Origin: Caenorhabditis elegans
Lineage: Eukaryota; Nematoda; Chromadorea; Rhabditida; Rhabditidae
Direction: 5' to 3'
DNA: 64,000 nucleotides
Assembly (NCBI RefSeq): GCF_000002985.6
Contig: NC_003284.9
Location: 10,664,001 to 10,728,000 of the forward strand
Below are positions 10,216-21,700 of this stretch, one piece after another. Both the position numbers and the translations under genes were made by a program. The first letter of the stretch is position 1, and every line of letters starts with the position of its first letter. A model generated the notes under the pieces. The model made no database searches. It was given only the letters and a program-made list of their open reading frames with translations, and was not told where the DNA came from.

Positions 10216-11997
10216 GGGTACGTATTCTACTGAGGAGAATTGAAACGGAGACACTTTTGCAGTTTACAAAACAGTCGAAACTGTTGATGACAGCTGAAAG
10301 TCAGCTATCGCGTTTACAAAACAAGAAATTCGGTGCCGCAGATTTAAGGAGTCATAGAAGATGCGACATCTCAAAATTTCCGAAGCACGTGCTTATTGAT
10401 GGTGGTGTCAGGAAGAAAAAGATACAAATAAATTGTAAAAACGACGGATTTATGTGTATATGCCATCTTAATCGTTTGCACTCTATCGTTAGAAGTCTAA
10501 TACTGCTATCAATGCACTCTAGATACTTATCTCATGCATAAATTCTCAAATTTGATGACGACTTCTCACTTTCTCTCTCTCTCTCACTTATGGAAACCGA
10601 GCCAACCACCCACAACGCAAAATTCTCTAATTCGTTAGCCAGGAATAAAATGCGAGTTTTGATGGGAAAACAAGATTCTTGTTGATGAAGAAATTTGATG
10701 TTTGTATGAGAGGTGTAAGAGATATCTGGCACTTGTTGCCGCGGTAACCAATCTTCTGGTAATGCGAAAAAGCGGGCGGGTGTGGTTGATGGTGACAGCG
10801 GTTGCTGCTGAAACCCTGAAAGCAAGCGAGAAATGCGTTGTGTAACTTTATTAATCTCGCATTCAGATGCGCATACTGATTTCCTGTCTTGGATTGGATT
10901 AGCCGATATGAACACAATGGTGATACGATTGTTTGAACAAATAACACAAGCTTATGTGCTCATAGTTTCTGTTCATTCATAATTTCCGCTTGTCACCTGA
11001 CGGGATGTTACTAAATTCATAAGCATTTTACAATATAAACTCGGAAAACAATATTTATAAGGATAGTTTTGTTAATATCTCATATTGGTGCTGTCAAACT
11101 TTATTTTAACTTGTCTTTCAATGCCTGGAGGTTCTTTTTTTTTGTGTTTTCAGAAAACATTCAGATTTTCATAAAACATTCAGATTTGTTATTAATTGAA
11201 AAATCTAAATCAAACTTTTCAAACGCTACAATTTTTCCAATTTTACCAAGATATTCACTTTTTCCATAATTAGTGTTTTTAGTCAGAAGTTCGATTACTA
11301 CATGTTACTTGAAAGTACTAATTATCATTAATGCTGAAAAGTAGTTATTTAAAAAATTTTTTGACAGTTGTTTGTTATTTGTTCACTTCAGGTATCATTA
11401 AATATGATTTCTAACTAAAAGCTCAATTTTCAAAAATCTTGATGAATAGTGTTGAACCAAACAAATTCAAGTTTCAAGAAAATTCAAAACACTATAACTT
11501 ACTTTTTGCATATCGTAGACCAGTAGTTGATTCAGTGTTATACATCTACTTGTCCATACCAAGAAGTCCCTGCGTCAGGCGGATATTCGATTAGGATATA
11601 CGCTTCGATACCTTTCTTAAGCAACGCAGGTAGTAGTTTTATGACCGAGCCTTGGTGAATAAAACATAACTTTAATTTTATTTGAAAATAAATTTAAATT
11701 TTTTTAAAGTGTTAACGTTTTCCGATTTATTCATTTTTAAAACATAAGAAAAATAAATTTTTGAAGTAATGTTTAAACACAAAATTAATAAATAGGTATG
11801 AATACATGTGCCATGCGGATGCGGATTCAGAACATTTCAAAACATTATCGAATACTTTCAGCAGAAAAAGCCGCAATCATTCACAAAGTGGCGATATTAA
11901 TGACAGGAAAAGAATAGAATGAAGAAAAGACGATTAGATTGAAATATCCCAGTAGTGACGTGTTTTTACAACATATTGGTATGTGAAATGAATGAAT
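10216..11997 (-). other. Upstream region of AK5-like gene with candidate 5' exons
   Basis: This is a 1.8 kb region with exon-like pieces on the minus strand. At 10820-10580 a TTGCTTTCAG acceptor opens a 127-codon frame (10915-10532, Gln/Pro/Ser-rich at first). An ATAA|GTGAGAG donor in it joins in frame to the CTCCTCAG acceptor at about 10228, upstream of the AK5-like start codon. At about 11660-11503 a further segment ends ATGCAAAAA with a strong GTAAGT donor, preceded by a short frame with stop at 11538. A CT-rich microsatellite lies at 10568-10588. These may be 5' UTR or alternative N-terminal exons. No transcript evidence is available here. Confidence 0.35.
10735..10748. promoter_or_regulatory. 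X-box-like inverted repeat upstream of AK5-like gene
   Basis: GTTGCCGCGGTAAC is an imperfect palindrome of two GTTnCC half-sites, as in RFX/DAF-19 X-boxes. The central dinucleotide is GC, not the usual AT. It lies about 520 bp upstream of the AK5-like start codon. The functional call is tentative. Confidence 0.3.
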
Positions 11998-13101
11998 TTA
12001 AGAGATTGGCTTGGCCTCCTCCGCAACTGGGGTTCCGGTTTGACTTGGACCACGAGCAGCTCCCGCCAAATGATCAATCGATGTTGAAGCAGCCATCTTA
12101 GCCTGAAAGCCAAAAATAGTTTCATTTTAGAAACAAATCCAGATAATTCAGAAAAAATTGGAATACTGACGTTGTTGAGGGCAGAACCAAGTTTTGACTC
12201 GAAGGATTTGAACAGTGATGAGTTTCTCATGTCATTCCACTTTTCTTTAACTGTGTCAGACGTGGCGGCGGCTACCTCAGCGGTTTTTTGGTATCTGAAA
12301 TTGTTTTGCATGTTATGCGTGCTTCAACATAAATTTTTTATTAACCATGAGCACTGTTGCCACAGTAATAAACTTTTAAGTATCGAACTTTTTTTTTTTA
12401 ATACTATAAACTGTATATCAATATATTGCTTTCCATTAACGCAAGTTTACCTAACAGCATGCAAAATTCTTTTTTTTTCACTAGTCAGTATTGGTACTGT
12501 TTGAATATTCTTGGACAGTCGTTTAATATAATACATCGATTGTTTCTTTTTTTTTTGAATATTTATTTCAATAAAATGAGTGCACCTCAAAATTCCTTTA
12601 CAGCTAAAATTTTTCTAAATAGAATACTTACGCGTCGGTATCGGTGACAGTTTTCAAGCTGCGGTTGATGTCCTGAGAGAGTTCCGAGAATGGAGTAAGT
12701 CCCAACTTGCGCTTGAGCTCGGCGGCGTGTTTTTGTCTGGCAGATAGGACTTGCTTCAGCGTTGAGATTTCTTCTTCGGTCTGAAATTGATGAAATTTAG
12801 TTCACGTTTTTATTTAATAGAAAAATAAACTTACCTTATCCAATTCAGTGCGCAAAAGGTCCTTTTCTGCTTGGGAGAGCACGATTTCTGAAATGTGTCA
12901 ATTGTAATACTCATTTTCGAAGACATTTCTCTGATAATGCTTACTGTTGCTGCTAGAACTATCATTTTGTGGCAGTTTAGGCTCAACAGTCGGTTGTTCA
13001 ATTACAACAGCATCTTCATCCGAATCACTTCCTTGCAATTCTTTTGCAAATTTTTCAAGCTCCTCTTTTTTCTCATTAGGTTTCTTGTTTCCCTTTGGCA
13101 T
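11998..13101 (-). CDS. Tumor protein D52 (TPD52) family protein
   Basis: Five exons join in phase to 195 residues: 13101-12945, 12887-12835, 12780-12632, 12294-12171 and 12102-11998 (TAA). Residues 1-52 are acidic and Lys-rich (starts MPKGNKK). Residues ~55-105 form the coiled coil typical of the family (LSQAEKDLLRTELDK, then EEEISTLKQVLSARQ). The stretch RKLGLTPFSELSQDINRSL is followed by a TPD52-like segment that includes WNDMRNSSLFKSFESKLG. TPD52 proteins are cytoplasmic coiled-coil adaptors that homo- and heterodimerise and are linked to vesicle trafficking. That role is family knowledge, not shown here. An in-frame non-ATG extension upstream was not used. A CTATTAG acceptor lies about 40 bp before the ATG. 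I recall this as F13E6.1, unverified. Confidence 0.93.
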
Positions 13102-16100
13102 TTTTCTATCTAAATTCTTGTTTACATTCACTACCAATCGCTAATAGAAAAACAAAGAAAAACGAACAACTACGGGGGACGAAATGAATATGAGTGAAAG
13201 GGGTTATAACATAATGTTGTTGAAATACATGATATTTTAAAATCAAAAATGTAGCTGTAACAAATATCAAAAGGAATTCCAAAAATTACGAGCTGTTTTC
13301 AAATTTTATCAACTAAAATTTTTTCATGTTAAACGCGCCTTTTTCTGTCAAAATTTCGAGCTCCTTGAAATTAAAATCATATTGCACCAAACTTTTATCA
13401 TGTATTACACTATTCACAAAAGCAATTAAACATCTACTGAAAGTGGGATGGGCTAAAAATCTGGAAGCATATAGATGCGTAAGAAAAATTATTAACGATT
13501 ATTCAGAGCGCGGATTAATTCGAATCTTGTAGTAGTTTTGGAGTTGAATTCACTTAGATTTCAAACAAATTTAAAAGAAGATATAAACGACAAAGATGAA
13601 AATGTTGGCGATCATAACAAAAACTGTATGAGGGAGAACAGGCAGACACTCACTAACACTCACACAGCGATACGTGTATGGCGGTCGCTCAAATAAACGA
13701 CCGATCGATATCTGCAGCCCTCTTTCGTTTCCCCCCATCACTGTTTCTACTAGCCCTCCTCTTCACACACGGTCTCTTGTCCACTTGCCTCTGTTGTGCC
13801 CACTAGTCATATCTTATTAGTTCATCTATTTAGTTCAGTTGAAAGGGTAGAGTAAAGTAGACGTAATTCGACAGAAAAAATGAATGAGATGGGAGAACAA
13901 AGGCAATGAGACAAGGAAGGCATTTGTTTTTTCATCTGTTTCCTTGTATGGTCTTCTTTTTATTTTTTAGTGTGATAAGATAAACTTTCCAGCAAAAATT
14001 AAAGGTTTGGATATTAAAGCGGTTATAACAAGACTTATGCTACACAAGAAACAATTGCATGTCAGAAAAAGTTAAATACAGCAGGGGCAAAAACTTTGTT
14101 AGTCATAAAAATTCTTGTTTTGATTAAAAATGTAAAACTGTGGCCTGGCAGCTGATTAGTTTTCCAAACGGCAAAGTTACGAAATCGACTTTCGAAACGT
14201 CACTTTTCCCCATGCTACACAGAAGACATAGACTTTTCACCTACAAACAAACAGAAGGACTGTTCATACTGACAACACAATAGAAAAGGAAAATGGATGG
14301 GGTCACATGACTCAACTTAAAACCAATAAAATTGCAAACAAACCACAACACTACTGCATGTTCATTTTATGTGTATTATTGCGGGGGTGTGTTGAGCAGC
14401 GTCTCCTTCTTCTTTGGAGGGTTAGTTGGCTTCAAATGGATGACATGCCAAAATGGAGGAGAAAGAGAAAAGAGGAACATCGAAATAACGGAGGCAAGCA
14501 GTGTGGGAGGGTTCGAGTGGAAGAAGGGGCACACTTGCATAAATTTCAAAGAATCACGCAGAGTTTGTTTCGAAGTTGGAGTTTCAGGAAGGCAAAGGAA
14601 AATGCAACTCTTTTGTCGATATGACGCCAGAATTTAAGAAGATGAGCATCACAGCACAAGCAAATATGAATGACAGCTATTTTTCTTATTTTCTTGTTAC
14701 TTCGAAACACATAATGTAGTGCACAAAAGGACGGATGACAAAAGATGACGGAATGAAAAGAGCACGCAGCTGAAGCCGGAAAATATAAAATTGGATTTTA
14801 GTGAACTGAAGGATTATGCTTTGAAAACGAAACAAACAGTGAAAATAAACCGATTCCAATTTTTTGGAATTATTTCAGTAAAAGTTTCGAAATTCTCGAT
14901 TGAATTTTATTCCCACCTCGTGAAAAGTCTTAGAAAAAAGGACATCCAAGTTAAATATTATGTTATCAAATTTTCAAAAAAAAAACACTCCATTTAGTTT
15001 GAAAGATTAATAAAATAAAGAGCTTAATACAAATTTAATAATGTCAAATAAAGTATTTTGAATTTTGTTCCCGATTTATACAGTAATCTTAAAATGGGTT
15101 TATGAAAAGTAGTGATGGCAAATCATAGATGTTATATCTATTAGAATCAATCGATTAACTGCAGCGTTTCAATAATAACTCTATTACATCTTATCTCGCA
15201 TTTTTCTCATCACAGTGAGCTAAATTACTACATTAAGAATAATAAACAATATACTTAACTCAAATACATACATTTTCATTTTATTTTCTCCCAGAAAATA
15301 GGCCTTAAGCCGTTAAGGGAAAACAAATAAAATACGAAAAAAACCGCGAACGTGTGTTGTACACAACTCATGACCACAGGTCGGCAGCAGCCTCCAGCAC
15401 ATTTATGATTTGTGCGGTTCACGCGTCGATTGCGTACTGAACACCGCATTAGACGCCAAATTCTGTTCAGAAAGGATGCAAAATAGAAAAAAGAACGGTG
15501 AAACATTTTCCCTTTGATTAGTGGTATTTTTTAGTCAAGGATTTTTAAAACTTATTTTCGATAAAAAAGTGATTGCTAGCTTTATTTTTGAAAAAGCCTG
15601 AAGAAGTAAATTGAAAGCGGATAAGTCAATGTTTAATTTCAATTTGTAAAACGTTTTGTGAAGGTTTATTGTTCATTTTTAGATATTTAAAGTCAACTTA
15701 TAGTATGAGTGTTGCTCCGAAAAAAGAAGGTTTCAATTGAACATAGTTAATTAGAAACTGTATAGAACTTTAAATCAATGCTTGTCTATTTCCTTGCACC
15801 AGTTCTGAAGAAAAAATAAATATAATTTTATTTGAAAACCTAGATATCAGGCGTTCATATTTAAAAATGAGGTGCTGATTGTTTAATTTAGCAGCTTCAA
15901 TAAACTGAAATAGACGCTTGTTTGTGCCGTTTCCAAATATCTAGCTGACGTGTGTGTCCGTACACACAAATATATAAGCCGTAGGGGGTTTTGTTGGAAA
16001 TTCCTGTTTTAAGAGGTCCAGTGTCAACAAACAGAGACATGTTTAATGTAGGGACTTCTTGAATTACAGATTCTCAGAAATTAGAACATTTGAGAAAAAT

Positions 16101-18012
16101 GAATTCTGAAAAAAACAACAAAAATAGTCATTAGTTGTGTAATCGCACTAGTTATGTCATTTTGAGAGTTCAGATATTTTTTGGTGCTCACAGGAAACCC
16201 ACTATTTTGAAAATTTTCTCAAAATTTTCTTTTGTATGAGTTTCGTAGCCTTTTTTAGATATAACTTGGAAAAATCTTTTTAAAATGGCACAGTTTTAGC
16301 GAGAAGGTTGCGAACTTCGGCTGCGGCCATGAACGCAATGCAGCTGCAAGCACCGCGGCTGAAACCGAAATTGAAATTCGGCTATTCCAATATTTTTAGA
16401 AGGATCATTTATAATATATCACAGAGCCCCTGAATTACTAAAAAAAAGGTGTTATAAAATCGTTTAAAGTTTATTTGCTGAGTGCCTACAAAATTTATTT
16501 CACTTTGTATAGCAAAACAGAAGGATTTTGTTTACCATTTTTCTTCTTACATTCTCAAAAAAAAACGTTTTTTTTGTCATTTTGGCAGGCAAAAACTTCT
16601 GAAGGCTGGACTATCATTTTATGTGCTATGCGCGCGCATTGGCGCATTCGGTGCCTTGCGCTCAAGGCGACTCTTGAACACTTGTTTTTGTCAGCACTTT
16701 TCTTGATTAGTAGAGTTAGAAGAGGTCGTAGCCGGCAGGCCGGACAATTTTTTGCTTATTTTTCTGGAATCTTCGTTGTTTTTTGGCTTATATTTTTGTT
16801 TCCGGCTTGTATTCTTGAAATTTCTTCATCAATTTGGTTATTAAAAGCGGTCAGTGAGATTGAATTTATTTTCATCTTCTCTTCTGTTTATTTCTCTTTT
16901 TAAGTGTTTTCTGCTTTCGAAGTGATTTTATTGCTAATCGTTTTTTGATTGAACATCGTGTTTAAGATTTCCATTATTATTGACTGGAGTTTTTTGCTGT
17001 CAATAAAATACTGTTAACTGACAAAAATACTTCTTATTCAGAATAGTTAGTCGTTACGGCAAATTCAGACGGCGGTTTTTTGTTATTGAAACAACACTTT
17101 TTTTGTATTTAAAACTGTTGAGCCTATTGCCACATGAGTTCAGCTTCTATCATTTCACGGGTTTACCACTTTCCCCGGTGTCGCTCACGATGAGCTCGCG
17201 AAACCGAGATTTGAATTTTTTTCGGGGAAGGCGAATTCAACAGTGAAAACCTAGGCTCCCAGCTATGACTTTCTTTGCGTCTCTCTTTTTCGCACGCTAT
17301 TTTCGATTTGCTCTCTTTCTCTGTGCACCCCACTCTCCACGTCTTCTGCACTCGTCAAGATTGCATTAGGGCGCGGTTGCGATCGCCCGTGCGGGATAAT
17401 ATTTGACGGCGGAAGCGATGAGCTCGTGTCGTATGTTATATTTCAATTTTTTGTAATTGACGGTTGGCAATAGATAGGAAAAAAATACATCAACAGTCTA
17501 GACAATTTAAAATTTGATTGGTTTTTTTCCGTACCAGCAAACCATTAAGAATCAAGAAAATTCCTAAATTTGTTAATAAAGATCTCCATGCGTCTTTTCA
17601 CAGCACCACTTTTCCATATCGATTTTACTGGTCATGAGATTTCGAGTTATTAATTTTCGCGCGCAAAATTTAATTGAGATGCGTTTATTAATTTCAATCC
17701 ATATCCAAAAAACACTGTAAAATAAGTGAACGTTTCAACCAAAACGTTCATTGCTAATCTTGCCCCGCGCTCAATACAGTCTGCATGCGCATAATTTATT
17801 CTCTCTCCTCATTTCTCCCTCTCTCTCTTTTTTGCACCTGCGTTGCTTCATTTTCCATTCTCTCTCTCTTTCAGAAATCCTTCCATGTTTTTCTCTCATG
17901 TTATTGATTTCGCTATTCTTCTCATTTTCTAGTGTTGTTGTTTAAATTGTTTTCGTATTATTGCTCTTTTTCTGTTTCACACATTATTAGCTCATTCAGA
18001 CCACTTTCGACA
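13102..18012. other. Intergenic 4.9 kb between divergent TPD52 and PHD genes
   Basis: Divergent promoter region for the two flanking genes. It contains a GC-richer stretch at 13670-13800 and a paired GATA motif (TGATAAGATAA) near 13974-13984. A GC-rich patch lies at 16310-16385, and similar GAGCTC-containing elements (GATGAGCTCGCG near 17188, GATGAGCTCGTG near 17397) flank a further GC-rich block. CTCT tracts lie near 17800-17870. The longest open frames (16475-16903 and 14307-14637) show no domain, codon or splice support and are not called. No gene is supported. Confidence 0.55.
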
Positions 18013-18757
18013 ATGTGTGATCATCCCCGCATATTCCAGATGCATCTCATAGAACGGGCTTCAAAAGTGTACAAATGGACAGAAACAGTTTGTTTTTGAC
18101 TTAACTCCTTTTCAAATTAATTTCGTCCAGGCCGATTCTATAATTGTCGACGATCAATTTGGAACTTACATCTCCGAGCGAATCAGTAGTTGGCGAAAGA
18201 TTCTGGCAGAATCTCGTGAGGTAAGGATTATAGAAGCAATTGATAAAATAATATTGCATATTTACAGGTTGTACTCTCATACCCCGAAGATAGTGATAGT
18301 GATTCTCCAGGACCTTCATCAGTGGATGCACGTAAAGTGCCAAAGGTATCAATGGTTAGCAAAATCTAAACATTTTTCAATTTGAAGAGCGAAGCGAAAA
18401 AACGTGGACGTGAAAACAAAAAACTGGTGCACAATGACTCAAGTGAGAACAAGGAACCTTCAGAATCGCCGACGGCTGACCCAACAATGAAAAAGGTAAG
18501 ACAATATTTTGGTTTAGAATATACCTAAAATAATAAAAGATTATCATCCAAATCAATAAATAAACTAAAACTAAAACAACAAATTTTTCATCAAATTTCA
18601 GCCGCTTTGGCCGTGCGCAGTCTGCAACGCGAGTGCTAAATTTGGCAGTTGTAAATGCAAAGGATGTGATCAGTGGAGCCACTTGACTTGTGTTGGAATT
18701 AAAATGAAGGACTTCACTGAAGGCTGGAAATGTGGCGCATGTTGCGCACAAGAATGA
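18013..18757 (+). CDS. Small PHD-finger protein
   Basis: Five exons join in phase to 168 residues: 18013-18087, 18131-18220, 18268-18345, 18388-18495 and 18602-18757 (TGA). The N-terminal ~65 residues carry no domain I recognise. Residues ~66-117 are Ser/Asp- and Lys/Arg-rich (SYPEDSDSDSPGPSS, then KKRGRENKK), looking like a disordered nuclear-localisation region. Residues ~121-165 are a complete C4HC3 PHD finger: CAVC, CKGC, H after four residues, TC, then WKCGAC. PHD fingers bind zinc and commonly read histone H3 tails, so a nuclear chromatin role is inferred. An ATTCAG acceptor at 17999, 13 bp before the ATG, suggests trans-splicing. The fourth exon uses a TTTGAAG acceptor, slightly unusual. 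I recall this as F13E6.3, unverified. Confidence 0.9.
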
Positions 18758-21700
18758 ACACTGTTCTCATCACCAGTGCTTTTAGACGTATAATATTGTA
18801 CATTTCAGTAATTGTTGCTCTCATGTTGTAGACGGGTAATGTCTTACTTTCTTGGTGATAGAATCTGAATTTCTACTGTTGTTTTAATTATTTACGAGTG
18901 TGTCACTGTACTGAAACTCGATTTGTAATATTTTTGTGCTAATACAAAGATACATTCTTTTTTGCTTTTTTATCGGTTAATTTTAAACACTGTTGTGACA
19001 ACAAGAACAAATGGTTTTATAGATGAACGAAAAAGTTCCGGGAAAAAAAAATAATGGCATCTCACTTCACAATTTTCGAAAAAATCGTTTTAGTTTATTT
19101 CGATAGTTCCTAATTTATCGTTAAAGAAAAACAAAAAAATAATTCGAACATTTCAACATATTAAAATGAATAACCATATCTCAAACATTTTAAAGTTTTT
19201 TTTTCCAAAAAGGATTTGATTGTTTGGTTGTTGGAAATAATTGGAAATAATTTCGAATTGTGCCAATTAGAAAATGCAAATGTAGACATGGAAAACCACG
19301 TTGTATCTAGCTCACTTGTTAGCCAAATTCCATGTTTCGGCAAATCTGAAAACTTCGGTTTTGAATTGTTTGGAAAACTATTCATCAAGTCTCCCGTGGG
19401 TTTTTGAAAATCTCATCGATATTAAACAGTTAGTTAAAAAAATATATAAAATATTCTCATCTAAGAAAATTTTACTATCTGATCAACTCGCATGTTTATA
19501 ATGTGACTATTTTATATTTTTTAAAGAAAATTACACAGTATCGAACGAAACGGTCGGACTCTCCTTAAGCTGCACAATGGCTAACAAACCTTGCGTGCCT
19601 CGCGTGCCTTTCGAACCAAACAAGCAAACAATCTACCTCGTATGCATATTGTACGCTTCAGTTTGATAAATATTACTTCTTAAAGGCAACCTGCATCTTT
19701 TTTGAGCAATTTTTCTTATCATGCAAAATATTTTCTGTTGATTTCCGTCTTCCCTTCCTCTAAATGCATTTTATTACCATTTTGCAAGCGAAAAATAATA
19801 AAATGTGGCGTTGTTTTGTGAAGCAACTTTAAAGCTCTGTTGCACATTTTGCCATATTCTTTGCCTAGCATTTTACATCCTTTTAGTGTGTTACGTTTAC
19901 AATTTAAAAACACCGTAAAGTAAAACTGTAAGCGTATAAATTCGATTAAAAAAAACAGTTCATCACATTTCATACAAAACTCTAATTACAGTTTAATTTG
20001 TATTTGTTCAAGAGATTTTAGATATTTGTATTATTCTTTTGAATATTTTCGGAAAGTTCCAGGTATACCGTATTATATATTGGAATTTGTTGCCAGTTTT
20101 ATTAAATGTATCACAAGTATCAAAACAGTATCAAAATCACAAGTATCAAAATCTCTAATTCAAGTGGTTTTTTGTTTGAAAATTTCTTATTTCGAAAACG
20201 TCTGTTACTTATATTCTCAACACATTTTTAAATTAAAAAAAGCCAATTAAAATCTGCACAACATGGGCAAGTTTTACTGAAAAGTCAAAACCAACATATT
20301 TTGGGAATAGACCTTTCTAAATGTCTAAATCTAAAGAATTTTTGAAATATTTTTTATTAGGTCCAAAATGTATTTATTAGTAATGAATTTGAGTTTTTTT
20401 CCAGTGAATACGGCTTCTGATTTTCAATTTCAAACAATTCTTTTTTGATTTTGTAATACAGGAGATTCTTAATTCCCTGCTAGTGTTCTCTTTTTTTCCT
20501 CCCATCTTCCTTTTCTATTTCTCAACTTTTTCTCGTTTCTACTCTCGAACGCTCTCAAGATTTGAGGTTATCCCTTGTTTTCGCCGACGACTAGCATTAA
20601 GGTGATGACAACACATAGACCGTTAACATTACTCACAAGACGAGAGTGTCGGCGCGTTTACAAGAAACGCAGTGAAGTAGAGTGAAGACCCCCCGAGAAA
20701 TTGTTTTCAATCGATTCCAATCACTAGTCAACCTAGACAAGACAAGGCGAAACGAATTGAGAGAATGATGGAGAAAAAGTAAGGAAAATGCGAAGAAAAT
20801 AAGAAGAAAAGACACTCTCGCCGGGCGCCTTTAACAACCAGTCGTTTGCCCCGTGTGAGTGTGAGATCGAGGAGGATGTGCATGTAGATTGAGTGATTTG
20901 TGAGTGTAATTGTGTGTATGCTTGATTGCTAGTTGGTCCTGCCGACCTGAACCTATTTCAAGTTTTATCCTTGATCTTTATGCTTTTCATTTCCTCATTT
21001 CGTTGGTCCATTCTGATTTCACTTTTTCGAACTTCACTTTTTCAGTAGTATCTCTAGTGATTTGTGATTTTAATATCCAAAATGGCTTCTAGCACTTCAC
21101 CTGCTCGCGTAGAATAAGAAATCAAGCAAGAAATAAAAATCATTACATGCATAACTTTCGATTTGCTATTGAACTTTTTATGATTTGATATTAAACTAAA
21201 AATTTCCAAAAAGTCTTGGTATTCAAAACAAAATTTCAAACATACAAGTTTTATGGGAACTTGTTTGATAATCAATTATATATTCACGTAGTTTGTGGCA
21301 ATTTTATGTCAAAATTAAAATAGAATAGAAAAGCAAATATCTAAATTATTTTGTTTAATAGGGATACAGTTTAATATATTCATTTTTAATGATTTAAAAA
21401 AATTGTTTTCCAAATCCTTCTGAAAAAAATTATCAACTCTAAATTTGCACTGTTTCTTTATAGACGTTATAGGAAATAGTCCGTACACAAATTTCAGAAT
21501 GAACACAAAATAATTGTATTAAGAAACAATTAAAAATTCAGTATTTGTAGTCCCTCAACGAAATCTTGGATGAATTTATCTGAAAAAAATGAAAGCACCA
21601 AATCAGCTAATGTTTTCCAATTATTTCAATTAGAGCCTGCATTTTGCACGTTTTCATTATTTTTGCAGACCATTTCATTTCCAGGAAAATCAATTAGAGT

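Noticed and set aside
13898-14640. Two overlapping plus-strand frames of about 100 codons (14307-14637)
   Set aside because: They compete in different frames, have no splice signals or recognisable domain, and lie in a divergent promoter region.
16475-16903. 142-codon plus-strand frame
   Set aside because: Phe/Ile/Leu/Ser-rich from a T-rich region, overlaps a second open frame, and has no splice sites, domain or start context. Likely chance.
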